Shown here: positions 43,433-52,324 of the stretch, piece by piece
Layout: each line of letters starts with the position of its first letter
Numbering within the stretch: the stretch's first letter is position 1
Assembly: GCA_040754395.1 (NCBI GenBank)
Contig: JBFMCL010000015.1
Span: 1-64,000, forward strand
Source of the DNA: Nitrospirota bacterium
GTDB taxonomy: Bacteria; Nitrospirota; Thermodesulfovibrionia; Thermodesulfovibrionales; SM23-35
Reading direction: 5' to 3'
Length of the DNA stretch: 64,000 nucleotides
Notes under the pieces: generated by a model
The model's database searches: none
What the model was told of the DNA's origin: nothing
What the model saw: only the letters and a program-made list of their open reading frames with translations
Program-made: the position numbers and the translations under genes

Positions 43433-46048
43433 CTAAGGGGTAACGGTAAAAGGCTTTTCGTTGCTCCTGCAGCCGATCGGCCCTTCAACCCAGACCGGTC
43501 CGCTCGTTGCCCCTGCAGGCACCTTTGCCACCAGCTGCCACGGACTGGTGTACGTTACGGTTGCCTGGACACCGTTAAAGAATACCAGATATGGTGAGGC
43601 AAAAGATCTCCCGTAAATCGTAATGGTCTGATTTACCTTGCCTGATGTCGGATTCAGAAGTGTAATAAGAGGAGGGTTCGGACAGGTCTGTGGAGCCTGC
43701 ACGGTGATGTAATTGGTTCTTGTTAAGGTATTCGACCCGTTCGCATTGGTAGCGGTAAGGGAGACGGTATAGGTGCCGGGATTGTTGTAGGTATGGGACG
43801 GGTTCCGGAGCGTTGAGGAGCCACCGTCACCGAAGGCCCATGCCCATGAGGTCGGACTGCCGGTCGAGGTGTCGGTGAAGTTTACTGTAAGCGGCGCGGT
43901 TCCGGTAGTAGGACTTCCCGTGAAATTGGCCACAGGAGCAGCCGGAGATGAAACCGTAATGTACCCGATCTTGGTCTCTGTGTCAGACCCGTTCGCATTG
44001 GTAGCGGTAAGGGAGACGGTATAGGTGCCGGGATTGTTGTAGGTATGGGACGGGTTCTGGAGCGTTGAGGAGCCACCGTCACCGAAGGCCCATGCCCATG
44101 AGGTCGGACTGCCGGTCGAGGTGTCGGTGAAGTTCACTGTAAGCGGCGCGGTTCCGGAGGTCGGGCTAGCGGTGAAATTGGCCACAGGAGCGGGCAGAGT
44201 ACCGATGACGGTGAAGGGCTTTTCATTACTGATACACCCTGCCGGCCCTTCAACCCAGACCGGTCCGCTCGTTGCCCCTGCAGGCACCTTTGCCACCAGC
44301 TGCCACGGACTGGTGTACGTTACGGTTGCCTGGACACCGTTAAAGAATACCAGATATGGTGAGGCAAAAGATCTCCCGTAAATCATGATGCTCTGGTCCA
44401 CATTGCCTGAGGACGGATTTAAAAAGCTTATGTATGGTGGTTGCGCACATGCAAGCACCGTAATGTACCCGGTCTTGGTCTCCGGGTCAGACCCATACGC
44501 ATTGGTGGCGGTAAGGGAGACGGTATAGGTGCCGGGATTGTTGTAGGTATGGGACGGGTTCCGGAGCGTCGAGGAGCCTCCGTCACCGAAGGTCCATGCC
44601 CATGAGGTCGGACTGCCGGTCGAGGTGTCGGTGAAGTTCACTGTAAGCGGCGCGGTTCCGGAGGTCGGGCTGCCGGTGAAATTGGCCACCGGCGGAGTCT
44701 CTGTACCGGCCGCAGCAAGCAGGTCTATCCTCGGTTTGATGATCGCATTCCGCCAGTCTGTGATTGGCACACCCGAACTCGTCATCCTGTTGACGATCTG
44801 GTCAGGGGTCTCGGAAGGATAGGCGCCTGCACCTTTCAGTACCGCAATCGCTCCCGCGATATGGGGTGCTGCCTGAGAAGTTCCGCACATGGATATCCCT
44901 GCTGCAGAGATGCTGCATCCGGGCGCCAGCATGGTGAGAAACGATGCGCTGTTAGAGAAACACGTCACCTTATCAGCGGCAGTCGTAAAATCGGTGCAGT
45001 TTGACCAGAATTGCGGTCCCACGTTTGCGTCATATACTGCTCCGACAGATACTGCTGCAGGTACACAGCCGGGAGATGCGATTTGGTTTGTGTATGCATT
45101 ATTTCCCGAGGCGATGGAGGATAAAATCCCTGCAGACCTCGCGCTCGCGACCGGGGCCGCAAACACATCGCTACCGCAGGGGGTGGTCGATCCCCCGCCG
45201 CCCAAACTCATGTTAATCGCCACGATATTGTAGGTCGCCTTATTTGCGATGCACCAGTTAATCGCGTTGATAATGTGATTCGACCATGCGCTGTTCCCGC
45301 TGAACACATCAAGTGCGATAATGCGGGTGTCAGGCGCCACGCCAAGGCTTATCCCTGCCACATTTGTACCATGATAGGGAAATACATCACGCTGCCCGTC
45401 ATTCGGGGCAAAATCCTGCGCATACACGACCTTGCAGGTCGACGGTACCCCCGGGCTGGTGCAGCTTCCAAAGGCTGTGCGGGTATAGTCAACCCCGGTG
45501 TCAAGAATTGCCACTGCGGTTCCTGTACCGACACGACCGGATGCGGCTACCTGCGGCTGGTTAATTAAGGGCAGGCTTTGTGACAAAAAATGTCGGTAGG
45601 GCTGATTTTCATATGCCCGTATCACATCAGGGTTACTGAGAAGCTGATTCAGACTCTGCAGAGACCTGAACTTCAGGAACATCATCGGCAGATGGCTGTA
45701 ATCCATGAGGACTTCCACGTCCCCGGGCGGCAGGGAACTCAGAACTCCCTGTTTTATTTGATCAAAATTCGATGCCTTAAAGGCGAGTATCTCGGGGATG
45801 TCCTCTGAAACGCCATATGCCTCCTTCAAGAACGCTGACTGCTTCAGGACCGGCGCTTCATTGAAAAGCACAATAAGGTCCTGGCTGCTCCCGAATGCAA
45901 GACTGTCAACTGCCGACTGGGGCACCTTTTCAGGGTTCTCCAGGGGATGAGCCGTCACATTCGATGAGAGAAACATGCAGGCGATCATCATGACAAGGAC
46001 GACCAAATACCGTATGCCGCACTGTTTCGCAAATTCTCCTGATCTCAT
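43433..46048 (-). CDS. Secreted subtilisin-like protease with PKD and IPT repeats
   Basis: An 871-residue exported serine protease. The start ATG at 46048 has AAAGGAGG six bases upstream; the longer reading from 46147 does not. Signal peptide to about residue 33, an inhibitor-like propeptide, then an S8 domain with Asp (VAILDTGVDYT), His (HGTNVAGI) and Ser (GTSQAAPHIAG). The C-terminal part is PKD-IPT-PKD-PKD-IPT. Each PKD has WAW(A/T)FGDGGSST; each IPT has IYGRSFASPYLVFFNG. Such domains bind polymers and hold the enzyme outside the cell. It is a likely type II secretion substrate and may act on surface or extracellular protein. Confidence 0.93.
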   Translation of the reverse strand: MRSGEFAKQCGIRYLVVLVMMIACMFLSSNVTAHPLENPEKVPQSAVDSLAFGSSQDLIVLFNEAPVLKQSAFLKEAYGVSEDIPEILAFKASNFDQIKQGVLSSLPPGDVEVLMDYSHLPMMFLKFRSLQSLNQLLSNPDVIRAYENQPYRHFLSQSLPLINQPQVAASGRVGTGTAVAILDTGVDYTRTAFGSCTSPGVPSTCKVVYAQDFAPNDGQRDVFPYHGTNVAGISLGVAPDTRIIALDVFSGNSAWSNHIINAINWCIANKATYNIVAINMSLGGGGSTTPCGSDVFAAPVASARSAGILSSIASGNNAYTNQIASPGCVPAAVSVGAVYDANVGPQFWSNCTDFTTAADKVTCFSNSASFLTMLAPGCSISAAGISMCGTSQAAPHIAGAIAVLKGAGAYPSETPDQIVNRMTSSGVPITDWRNAIIKPRIDLLAAAGTETPPVANFTGSPTSGTAPLTVNFTDTSTGSPTSWAWTFGDGGSSTLRNPSHTYNNPGTYTVSLTATNAYGSDPETKTGYITVLACAQPPYISFLNPSSGNVDQSIMIYGRSFASPYLVFFNGVQATVTYTSPWQLVAKVPAGATSGPVWVEGPAGCISNEKPFTVIGTLPAPVANFTASPTSGTAPLTVNFTDTSTGSPTSWAWAFGDGGSSTLQNPSHTYNNPGTYTVSLTATNANGSDTETKIGYITVSSPAAPVANFTGSPTTGTAPLTVNFTDTSTGSPTSWAWAFGDGGSSTLRNPSHTYNNPGTYTVSLTATNANGSNTLTRTNYITVQAPQTCPNPPLITLLNPTSGKVNQTITIYGRSFASPYLVFFNGVQATVTYTSPWQLVAKVPAGATSGPVWVEGPIGCRSNEKPFTVTP
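43479..43619. repeat. Exact 141-base repeat, copy 2 (last IPT domain)
   Basis: Identical by eye over 141 bases to 44244-44384, with divergent sequence on both sides. It encodes the middle of the second IPT domain of the protease. Confidence 0.85.
43740..43940. repeat. PKD DNA repeat, copy 3
   Basis: About 200 bases nearly the same as 43991-44191 and 44494-44694; I count only scattered single-base changes. Encodes the third PKD domain. Confidence 0.8.
43991..44191. repeat. PKD DNA repeat, copy 2
   Basis: See the copy at 43740; this copy follows it directly in the gene and encodes the second PKD domain. Confidence 0.8.
44244..44384. repeat. Exact 141-base repeat, copy 1 (first IPT domain)
   Basis: Identical to 43479-43619; encodes the middle of the first IPT domain. 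Confidence 0.85.
44494..44694. repeat. PKD DNA repeat, copy 1
   Basis: The first PKD domain, next to the protease domain; slightly more diverged from the other two copies than they are from each other. Confidence 0.8.
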
Positions 46049-46416
46049 CGTGTACCTCCTTTGAGTGAATGATAAATATCCGTGACCGGAATTTCTCTTA
46101 TTAGTATAGCAATAAGCATTCCACTTCTTCTGAATATTTTTGCACACAGTGTGACAGAAAAAGCACCTCCGGCATCACCCGCTGTAATGACATTGTGCAG
46201 TTTTTTTGTTGACAGTGGATGCGTTTGTTAATACAATTTTTATAGAAGTACGGCATTGCAATAAATTCCGGTTATCATGGCAGAGATCTTATGCAGAGGT
46301 TTTCTCATCTTAAATGTGCAGGGAGGTGATAAGAACATCGTAATCTTCTGAAGTTCAGACAGGGCGGGGGTCTTTTCCACACACTATACCAACCAACAAT
46401 AACAAGGAGGGGAATA
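46049..46416. other. Divergent control region between protease and secreted-protein genes
   Basis: About 370 bases with no gene. Toward the protease it holds a TATACT (minus strand, 46103-46108) without a good -35 and the AAAGGAGG ribosome site. Toward the secreted protein it holds a consensus promoter (46209), a nine-codon open frame at 46314 that includes GGAGGTGATA, and the final AAGGAGG ribosome site. Confidence 0.6.
46209..46237 (+). promoter_or_regulatory. Promoter of the 276-residue secreted protein
   Basis: TTGACA (46209-46214), 17 bases, TACAAT (46232-46237), the same hexamers and spacing as P2 at 38150. The leader is about 173 bases. Confidence 0.75.
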
Positions 46417-47247
46417 ATGGTCAAGAAAATCTTTTTGCTGATTTCTGTTGTGTGCGTAATGTCCTGTATCATGGCGCTGCCGTCTCAGGTTTTGGCAAAT
46501 GGTAATGGTTTCTGTAACGGGGATTTCGAATACGGGGATCTTGATTGCTGGTCCGGGCAAGGTGATATCGGGGTTGCTGACTTCAATGTCATCACCGGTG
46601 CATATTCCGCGTATATGACGACTGCACCCGGTGAAATGAATAATGGCTTCAGTGCACAGGCCCTCCTGTCAGGAAATCCTGCCTACAACTTTCTCTGCAG
46701 CTGGATGGAGAGCGGTCACGCATATCCGGTGAACGTTCCCCAGGCAGTGAACGTGAGCTTCAAGGTCCGCTACAAGACGGATGAAAGTCCATGGAATACC
46801 GGGTGCACTGATCCGTTTGAGGTGAAGCTGGCGACCCCGGACGGCACAATCGAACTGGTCGATATCCAGACAGACGGCATTTCGCCCGGCCCGGGAGCGA
46901 CAGTGAAAAATCTCGCGACAGGCGGGTTTATCAGACCGCCAGTGCTGCCGCCGTTTACCTGTGAAGAAGAGCCGGTGGGAGCATTGCAGAATGGTCTTTT
47001 TGCCTGCGAGACACCTGTGTTCGAGGTGAAGAAACGGCTTGCCTACTCGAGCTGTGAACCCGTATTCCTTACCCTTACCATTTGCGACCGCTGTGATGAC
47101 ATTGTCGACAGTGCCGCGTTTATCGATGATGTCCAGATTACCTTCGAGGACAAGCCCGGAATTCTCTTTACCTCACCCAGTTTGACCGGGGGGCAGCCGA
47201 TTCCCTGCGAGATGTACGATTCCACCTGGATCAAGAAGGGCCGGTAA
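46417..47247 (+). CDS. Secreted protein, possible jelly-roll domain
   Basis: A 276-residue protein with a Sec signal peptide (cut after VLA near residue 27) and a mature chain that opens with NGDFEYGDLDCWSGQG, a pattern common at the start of carbohydrate-binding-like jelly-roll domains, and ends the fold with AAFIDDVQITF. Eleven or so cysteines are spread through the mature part (CTDPF, CEEEP, CETP, CEP, CDRCDD), which suggests disulfides. Specific function unknown. It is a single gene with a strong promoter, AAGGAGG before the ATG, and its own terminator. Confidence 0.8.
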   Translation: MVKKIFLLISVVCVMSCIMALPSQVLANGNGFCNGDFEYGDLDCWSGQGDIGVADFNVITGAYSAYMTTAPGEMNNGFSAQALLSGNPAYNFLCSWMESGHAYPVNVPQAVNVSFKVRYKTDESPWNTGCTDPFEVKLATPDGTIELVDIQTDGISPGPGATVKNLATGGFIRPPVLPPFTCEEEPVGALQNGLFACETPVFEVKKRLAYSSCEPVFLTLTICDRCDDIVDSAAFIDDVQITFEDKPGILFTSPSLTGGQPIPCEMYDSTWIKKGR

Positions 47248-47271
47248 CGACCGTTCAATCGCTGAAAATTG

Positions 47272-47300
47272 AAGAGGCCGCTTCATGCGGCCTCTTTTTT
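47272..47300 (+). terminator. Intrinsic terminator of the 276-residue secreted-protein gene
   Basis: GAGGCCGC pairs with GCGGCCTC across five bases and is followed by six T. Its tail touches the stop codon of the convergent GT2 gene. Confidence 0.92.
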
Positions 47301-48231
47301 ATTCCCCTGATCTTATTTCTTCCGCAATAACAAAGGAAGGACGGTGCTTTACCTCTTCGAATATCCTCGCGATATATTCTCCGATGATACCGAGGCCGAT
47401 CATAAGGATGCTGCCTATGAAAAGCATAATGAGGATTACTGTGGTGAACCCTTCAACAGCCCTTCCGCTCAGCTTCACATAGACCGTTTGGGCCCCGAGC
47501 AGGAAACTGAAGATGAACGTGAATATGCCGAGCAGGGTCACGATATGCAGGGGGAGTGAGGAAAACGAGGTGAGCGCGGTGACTGCGAGGTCAAAACGCT
47601 TGAGGAAAGAAAAGCGGGGTTTGCCGGTCTCTCTCTCATCAGGGCTGAAAGAAATCCGGGCGGTTCTGAATCCCAGATACGGAATAAGAGTCCGGAAAAA
47701 CCTTCCCTTTTCGTGCAGTGACAGGTAGGCGTTGATCACCTTTCTGTCAAGCAGTTTGAAATCGGTGTCTTGTCTGAGGTCGAACCCCGAGACCATCCTC
47801 AGTGTGCGATAAAACAGCATGCTGCCGAATCTGTTCAGCGCCGACTCCCGCTGGCGCCTGATCTTGACACCCTCAACAACCTCATACCCGCCATTTTCCC
47901 ACTGGGAAAGCATCTGCGGCAGAAGGTCAGGCGGATGCTGGAGGTCTGCATCCATGACGATGGCAGCGTCTCCCCTGGCACAGCTCAGGCCTGCCTGAAT
48001 AGCCGCCTCCTTTCCGAAATTGCGGGTGAAACGTATCGCTCTGATAAGAGAGCGGGTAGATGAATACTGTTTCAGAAGTTCCCATGTGTTGTCCCGTGAA
48101 CCATCGTCAATAAGGATGAGTTCATGAGAGTACCCTGTTGCAGAGAGGATTCTGGAGGTATTTTCCATCACATCCCGGATGGATGCCGCCTCATTGAAGA
48201 CTGGAATTATGACCGATATTTTGATTACCAT
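47299..48231 (-). CDS. Polyprenyl-phosphate glycosyltransferase, DPM1/GtrB-like
   Basis: A 310-residue GT2 enzyme with ISVIIPVFNEAASI, LIDDGSRDNTW and the DxD motif VMDADLQHPP near residue 95, then a QxxRW-like region and two membrane segments at about 228-250 and 262-285. Such enzymes move a sugar from a nucleotide to undecaprenyl phosphate, so that flipped sugars can be used by GT-C enzymes outside the membrane. The large polytopic proteins encoded at 48298 and 52325 are candidate users. Confidence 0.9.
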   Translation of the reverse strand: MVIKISVIIPVFNEAASIRDVMENTSRILSATGYSHELILIDDGSRDNTWELLKQYSSTRSLIRAIRFTRNFGKEAAIQAGLSCARGDAAIVMDADLQHPPDLLPQMLSQWENGGYEVVEGVKIRRQRESALNRFGSMLFYRTLRMVSGFDLRQDTDFKLLDRKVINAYLSLHEKGRFFRTLIPYLGFRTARISFSPDERETGKPRFSFLKRFDLAVTALTSFSSLPLHIVTLLGIFTFIFSFLLGAQTVYVKLSGRAVEGFTTVILIMLFIGSILMIGLGIIGEYIARIFEEVKHRPSFVIAEEIRSGE

Positions 48232-48251
48232 AGCATTGACTGTGTGTACCC

Positions 48252-48260
48252 ATTATATCA
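48252..48260 (-). promoter_or_regulatory. Extended -10 promoter for the DPM1-like gene
   Basis: TGATATAAT on the minus strand, the same nine bases as at 162 and 39891. The start ATG is 21 bases downstream. Confidence 0.5.
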
Positions 48261-48297
48261 CAGCAAAACAGCACTGGACACATGAGAAGCAATTGAG

Positions 48298-50049
48298 ATG
48301 AGAGGTGAAACAGGGAGAACCGGAAAACTGCTCCGCGGGGGCGCGGGTATTCTTCTCGCATCTTCGGTAATCGGGATGTTGTATGTCCCCCTGCTGTCCG
48401 GATATTTCTCTTCAGACGATATGTCATGGATCTGGTTTGCCGCAACGAAGTCGGTCGGCGAAATTTTGTTCAGCCCTGAAGATTACCGGGCAATAGGCTC
48501 AAGTAATTTCACTCCCATGCTCGGGCTGTCGTTCAAGCTCGACTGGATTCTTTCCGGAATCGATCCCCGCGGATACCTGCTCCATAATCTCTTCGCGGTG
48601 GTCGCTGCAGGGACTGCCCTCTTTATGGTGTTGCGGCTGTATGCCGGGCAGCTGACCGCGTTTGCCGGAGCAGTACTGTATCTGCTCAATCCTGTCGTGC
48701 TGTCGGTATACAGCTGGTCTTCGACGAGGCATTATAGTGAGGGCATGTTCTTCGCCCTCCTCGCAGTATATGTTGCCATCAGGGCGGAAAGGGTCGGCAA
48801 AGTCTCTGCTGCCGGCGGGATTCTGTACCTGCTGGCAGCATTATGCAAGGAAATATACATCCTGCTGCCCGCAGTGATATTCATCGTCTGCAGGGGCGGG
48901 TTCATGCAGAGGGTGAAAGCGACACTTCCGATGTGGACCGGCCTTGGCGTATACGCGGTATGGAGGGTGGTGATGCTCGGCGGAACCGGAGGCTATCCGT
49001 TTGGGGGCGTTACCGGTATCAGGGATGTGGCCGAAGGCATGGGGAATTCCGTGCATGTCCTTTCCGTGTTTCTCTTCGGGAATTTCTCTCTCCTGTTTTT
49101 TCCGTTGATCGGGATTATTCTGATAACTGCCGGCCGGAAACAGCTCCTGCAATCTGCCGGTATCGCCGCGGTTCTTTTTCTCCCGATCGTGCCGGTGCTC
49201 AGCCTTATCGATCTGAACCACTCATGGGCAAGATACTTTTTCCATCTCTCCGTGTTTCTCACGGTCTCCGGTCTGCTCTGGGGCAATACCATGCTTCGGC
49301 AGCGCGGATGGAAAGGCATCATGGTCGTCATTCTGCTCATCATTACGGTCCCGGTTTTTTTGCTAAGAGGTTTTCATTTGAAAAACCTCCTGAGCGAAGG
49401 GAGCAGCATTTCGAGAGCTGCGGCGGAAGAGTTTATCTTTTCGGAAAAACCGTATGTCGTATCGCGTCAGCCGGTATGGTTTTATGACGGGCTGAGAGAT
49501 ATCTATCAGTACCTGTTTCACAGGACAATACTTACGAAGGTTATCCCCGAAGAGAATCTGCAGAGCTATCTGTCTGAGGAGAGAAAAGAAGAAATTGCGC
49601 TGTCCGGTTATTCTCTGCCTGTGACAAAGGCGCAGGATGTCAGGCCTGATGCCATAGGCGGCAGAATGAGTGTGGAGGGATATCGATTCACCTGGGACTT
49701 TGATGGATATGGGGACGGAACGTATCTCATTATCATGGGAAAGGAAAGCGGTCTTTATACGTTTGGGACACCCGTAAAACGCAGAGGGACATATCTGTTT
49801 GGCAGGTATTATCCCGGAGACAGACCACAGGTCTTCTATCTGAGGGCCGTGTACAGGTCACCGGACGGGTGGGAAGCACTCTCCCCCGAATTCAGCATTG
49901 AGATACCGGGAGACCGCAGTATCAGACTGCAACGGAACGAACAGATGGGCAGTCTGCCGGATACCATGACAGGACGGCATCCTCTGGCATGCCTCCTTTT
50001 TCTGCAGTATCATTCTGTGCAGGAAGCGGGTCAATATGGCGGCGTCTGA
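48298..50049 (+). CDS. Polytopic membrane protein, GT-C glycosyltransferase-like
   Basis: A 583-residue protein with about ten hydrophobic segments up to residue 365 and a hydrophilic C-terminal domain of about 200 residues. After the first membrane segment comes LLSGYFSSDDMSWIWFA; an acidic pair at this place is a mark of GT-C enzymes that take a sugar from a polyprenyl carrier outside the membrane. STRHYSEGMFFALLAVYVA is also typical. Family not certain. It overlaps the acyltransferase gene by 14 bases, so both probably modify the same glycan. Confidence 0.75.
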   Translation: MRGETGRTGKLLRGGAGILLASSVIGMLYVPLLSGYFSSDDMSWIWFAATKSVGEILFSPEDYRAIGSSNFTPMLGLSFKLDWILSGIDPRGYLLHNLFAVVAAGTALFMVLRLYAGQLTAFAGAVLYLLNPVVLSVYSWSSTRHYSEGMFFALLAVYVAIRAERVGKVSAAGGILYLLAALCKEIYILLPAVIFIVCRGGFMQRVKATLPMWTGLGVYAVWRVVMLGGTGGYPFGGVTGIRDVAEGMGNSVHVLSVFLFGNFSLLFFPLIGIILITAGRKQLLQSAGIAAVLFLPIVPVLSLIDLNHSWARYFFHLSVFLTVSGLLWGNTMLRQRGWKGIMVVILLIITVPVFLLRGFHLKNLLSEGSSISRAAAEEFIFSEKPYVVSRQPVWFYDGLRDIYQYLFHRTILTKVIPEENLQSYLSEERKEEIALSGYSLPVTKAQDVRPDAIGGRMSVEGYRFTWDFDGYGDGTYLIIMGKESGLYTFGTPVKRRGTYLFGRYYPGDRPQVFYLRAVYRSPDGWEALSPEFSIEIPGDRSIRLQRNEQMGSLPDTMTGRHPLACLLFLQYHSVQEAGQYGGV

Positions 50050-51163
50050 GCAGCAGAGCAGAAAACTCTACTCTCTGGACTATGCGAGAGGTGTTGCGGT
50101 GTTACTGGTTTCGACCGGCCATTTCTTCGATCTGCATCCATCTGCGTATGAGTCTGTGAATATCATAAGAAGATCCATCTCATTTTCCGGACTCCCCCTG
50201 TTTTTCGTCCTGAGCGGTTTCCTGCTGACACGACAGATGGTGTTTTACCGGGAAAAGTATGCCGGGACAGGCCGCGCGGGTCTCTGGAAGATGTTCTTTA
50301 TGAATCGGCTGCTGAGGATATACCCGGCATATCTTGTTTCCCTGCTCGTCCTGGGAATGCTCAACGCACATTCCCCCTTCGATATCCTTACCCATGCCTT
50401 CAACATCCACAATTTTTTTGTGGACCATATCATGTCCATCAATCCCGTGTACTGGACTCTTGCGGTCGAATTTCAATGGTATCTTGCATTCCCTTTTCTC
50501 TTCATCATGTTTTCGGCGAAAAGGAGTCTGTTCAGGGATATGATGCTGCTGCTGTTTCTGTTCTCTCTCGGGTTTCTGTGGAGGCAATATATGATCAGTC
50601 AGTTCCTGCACGGACTTATTTCGTATGATGAGCTTTTTCTGTTCGGACACGGCCAGCTTATCGCTCATGCCTTTGCCTTTTGTCTCGGGATCGCACTCTT
50701 CTATTTCTTCATGCATACGGAAAATCGTGCGCACCGTTCTGACGGGATCGCATTGTCCGCAGGTATCGTGCTTTGTCTGATCGGCGGATCCATCACCCTG
50801 TGGGGACTCGAAAGTCCTTCAACTATGTACGGTGTGCACCTGAACCTCGGTTCTTTCTTTTTTCTGCCCCTCGGCTCTTGTCTCATGCTGTACTATATGG
50901 TGATGAATGAACCCCGGTTCACCGGAGGGAAAAAATATTTCACTTCTTTTGTGAAATGGATAGGGATAATAAGTTACAGCTTATACTTATGGCATTATCC
51001 GGTCATACTGAAGCTCCATGGCACGTCGCAGAATGTGGTACTCGACTTTATGGTCGCGTTTTCTGCCGCAATCGGGTTGTCAGCGGTTTCGTATTTGGTG
51101 ATCGAAAAGTATTTTATACAGTTCAAGCGGGTTTTTATGCGCAGGCTTTTGGCGAAAGATTGA
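50036..51163 (+). CDS. Membrane acyltransferase (acyltransferase family 3)
   Basis: A 375-residue integral membrane protein of the OafA/YrhL type: LDYARGVAVLLVSTGHFF near the N-terminus holds the conserved Arg and His, followed by ISFSGLPLFFVLSGFLLTR, FFMNRLLRIYPAY and about ten membrane segments. These proteins O-acylate surface sugars. It is a normal-length member without a fused SGNH domain. Confidence 0.9.
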   Translation: MAASEQQSRKLYSLDYARGVAVLLVSTGHFFDLHPSAYESVNIIRRSISFSGLPLFFVLSGFLLTRQMVFYREKYAGTGRAGLWKMFFMNRLLRIYPAYLVSLLVLGMLNAHSPFDILTHAFNIHNFFVDHIMSINPVYWTLAVEFQWYLAFPFLFIMFSAKRSLFRDMMLLLFLFSLGFLWRQYMISQFLHGLISYDELFLFGHGQLIAHAFAFCLGIALFYFFMHTENRAHRSDGIALSAGIVLCLIGGSITLWGLESPSTMYGVHLNLGSFFFLPLGSCLMLYYMVMNEPRFTGGKKYFTSFVKWIGIISYSLYLWHYPVILKLHGTSQNVVLDFMVAFSAAIGLSAVSYLVIEKYFIQFKRVFMRRLLAKD

Positions 51164-51184
51164 GATTGCTGGTATCGTGACGAT

Positions 51185-52258
51185 ATGGGAAAAGATATTG
51201 GGGAACTGAATAGGGGCACGGGGATTCTTCTCCTGTGTCCTTCCTGTCATGCGCACCTTTCCAGGGACGAAAGTGTTCTTGAGTGCGGCGGATGCAGGCG
51301 AAAATACCATATTTCTGAGGGTATCCCGAATTTTCTGAAGGACTCTGAACAGGAGGCGGTCATTTTCTATGAGAACTGGCACAGAGATCCGCATAAGGTA
51401 TACAACCTGAGCGGGATAGGCAGGGTGATAAAGGAATCTCCATGTATCAAAAAATATTCCCGGTTTTTCAAGTATCTGCTTTATACCCAGTTCAAACGCG
51501 AGAGATTCTTCGGGACAGTAGCAAATATGCTCAGGAGGAGGTATCGTGAACCCCGTATACTTGATCTGGGATGCGGCGGCGGTAACCCCGAGTTGCTGAA
51601 CGCAGGCGTTCTTTACGGAGTAGATTATTCTCCGACCAGCTTGAAATACAGTCTTGCAAGGCAGTCGTATGCGATGCTGATAAACTGCAATGCAGCGCAA
51701 CTTCCATTCGAGGCAGAAACATTTGATTGTCTGGTGAGCAGCGATTTCATCGGGCATGTCCCCCCGCAGGAGAAGGAGAAATTGTTCTCCGAGATGAGCC
51801 GGGTACTGAAAAAGGGGGGACTATGCGCCCATGTGATTGAGACCGACAGCGACAATTTCGTAAAGGAGTTTGCAAAGAAATATCCTGATTTGTATCACAG
51901 GTATTTCATCGAAGGCATAGGGGGACATTATGGTCTCGAGATGCCAGCCGTCGTCCTGCAGAGATTTCGTGCGGCGGGGCTCCAGCCGCTGAAGGTCAGA
52001 AAATACTATAGCTATATATGGGATATCGAATCATTTATCGCACTCTTTGACAATGAATACCGGAAAAACTCCTTTCTTTTGCGGGGTGTTCTCTCCTGCT
52101 ACAAACTCCTCTGCAAAAACATCACTACGAAGGTAATCGCGACCATGTTCCTGGGGTTCTTCTCTTATCTGACGGATCTCGTAAGCCCTCTGAATAAAGC
52201 GGAGGGAATAATGGTCATATGCACGAAAATAACCAAAGATACTCTGTCCTCAGGATAA
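51185..52258 (+). CDS. Methyltransferase with Trm112-like zinc ribbon
   Basis: A 357-residue protein. An N-terminal zinc ribbon (CPSC at about 15 and CGGC at about 34, then EGIPNFL) is followed by a class I methyltransferase domain: ILDLGCGGGNPELL near residue 122, CNAAQLPFEAETFDCLVSSDFIGH, and LKKGGLCAHVIE. Substrate unknown; fused ribbon-methyltransferase proteins are frequent in polysaccharide clusters. It starts 21 bases after the acyltransferase gene. Confidence 0.85.
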   Translation: MGKDIGELNRGTGILLLCPSCHAHLSRDESVLECGGCRRKYHISEGIPNFLKDSEQEAVIFYENWHRDPHKVYNLSGIGRVIKESPCIKKYSRFFKYLLYTQFKRERFFGTVANMLRRRYREPRILDLGCGGGNPELLNAGVLYGVDYSPTSLKYSLARQSYAMLINCNAAQLPFEAETFDCLVSSDFIGHVPPQEKEKLFSEMSRVLKKGGLCAHVIETDSDNFVKEFAKKYPDLYHRYFIEGIGGHYGLEMPAVVLQRFRAAGLQPLKVRKYYSYIWDIESFIALFDNEYRKNSFLLRGVLSCYKLLCKNITTKVIATMFLGFFSYLTDLVSPLNKAEGIMVICTKITKDTLSSG

Positions 52259-52324
52259 TCAGAAAAAATCATGAATACTATGGGATAGGGCGGAACTTTC
52301 CGGGGGGATACTCTCCTGATCGGG

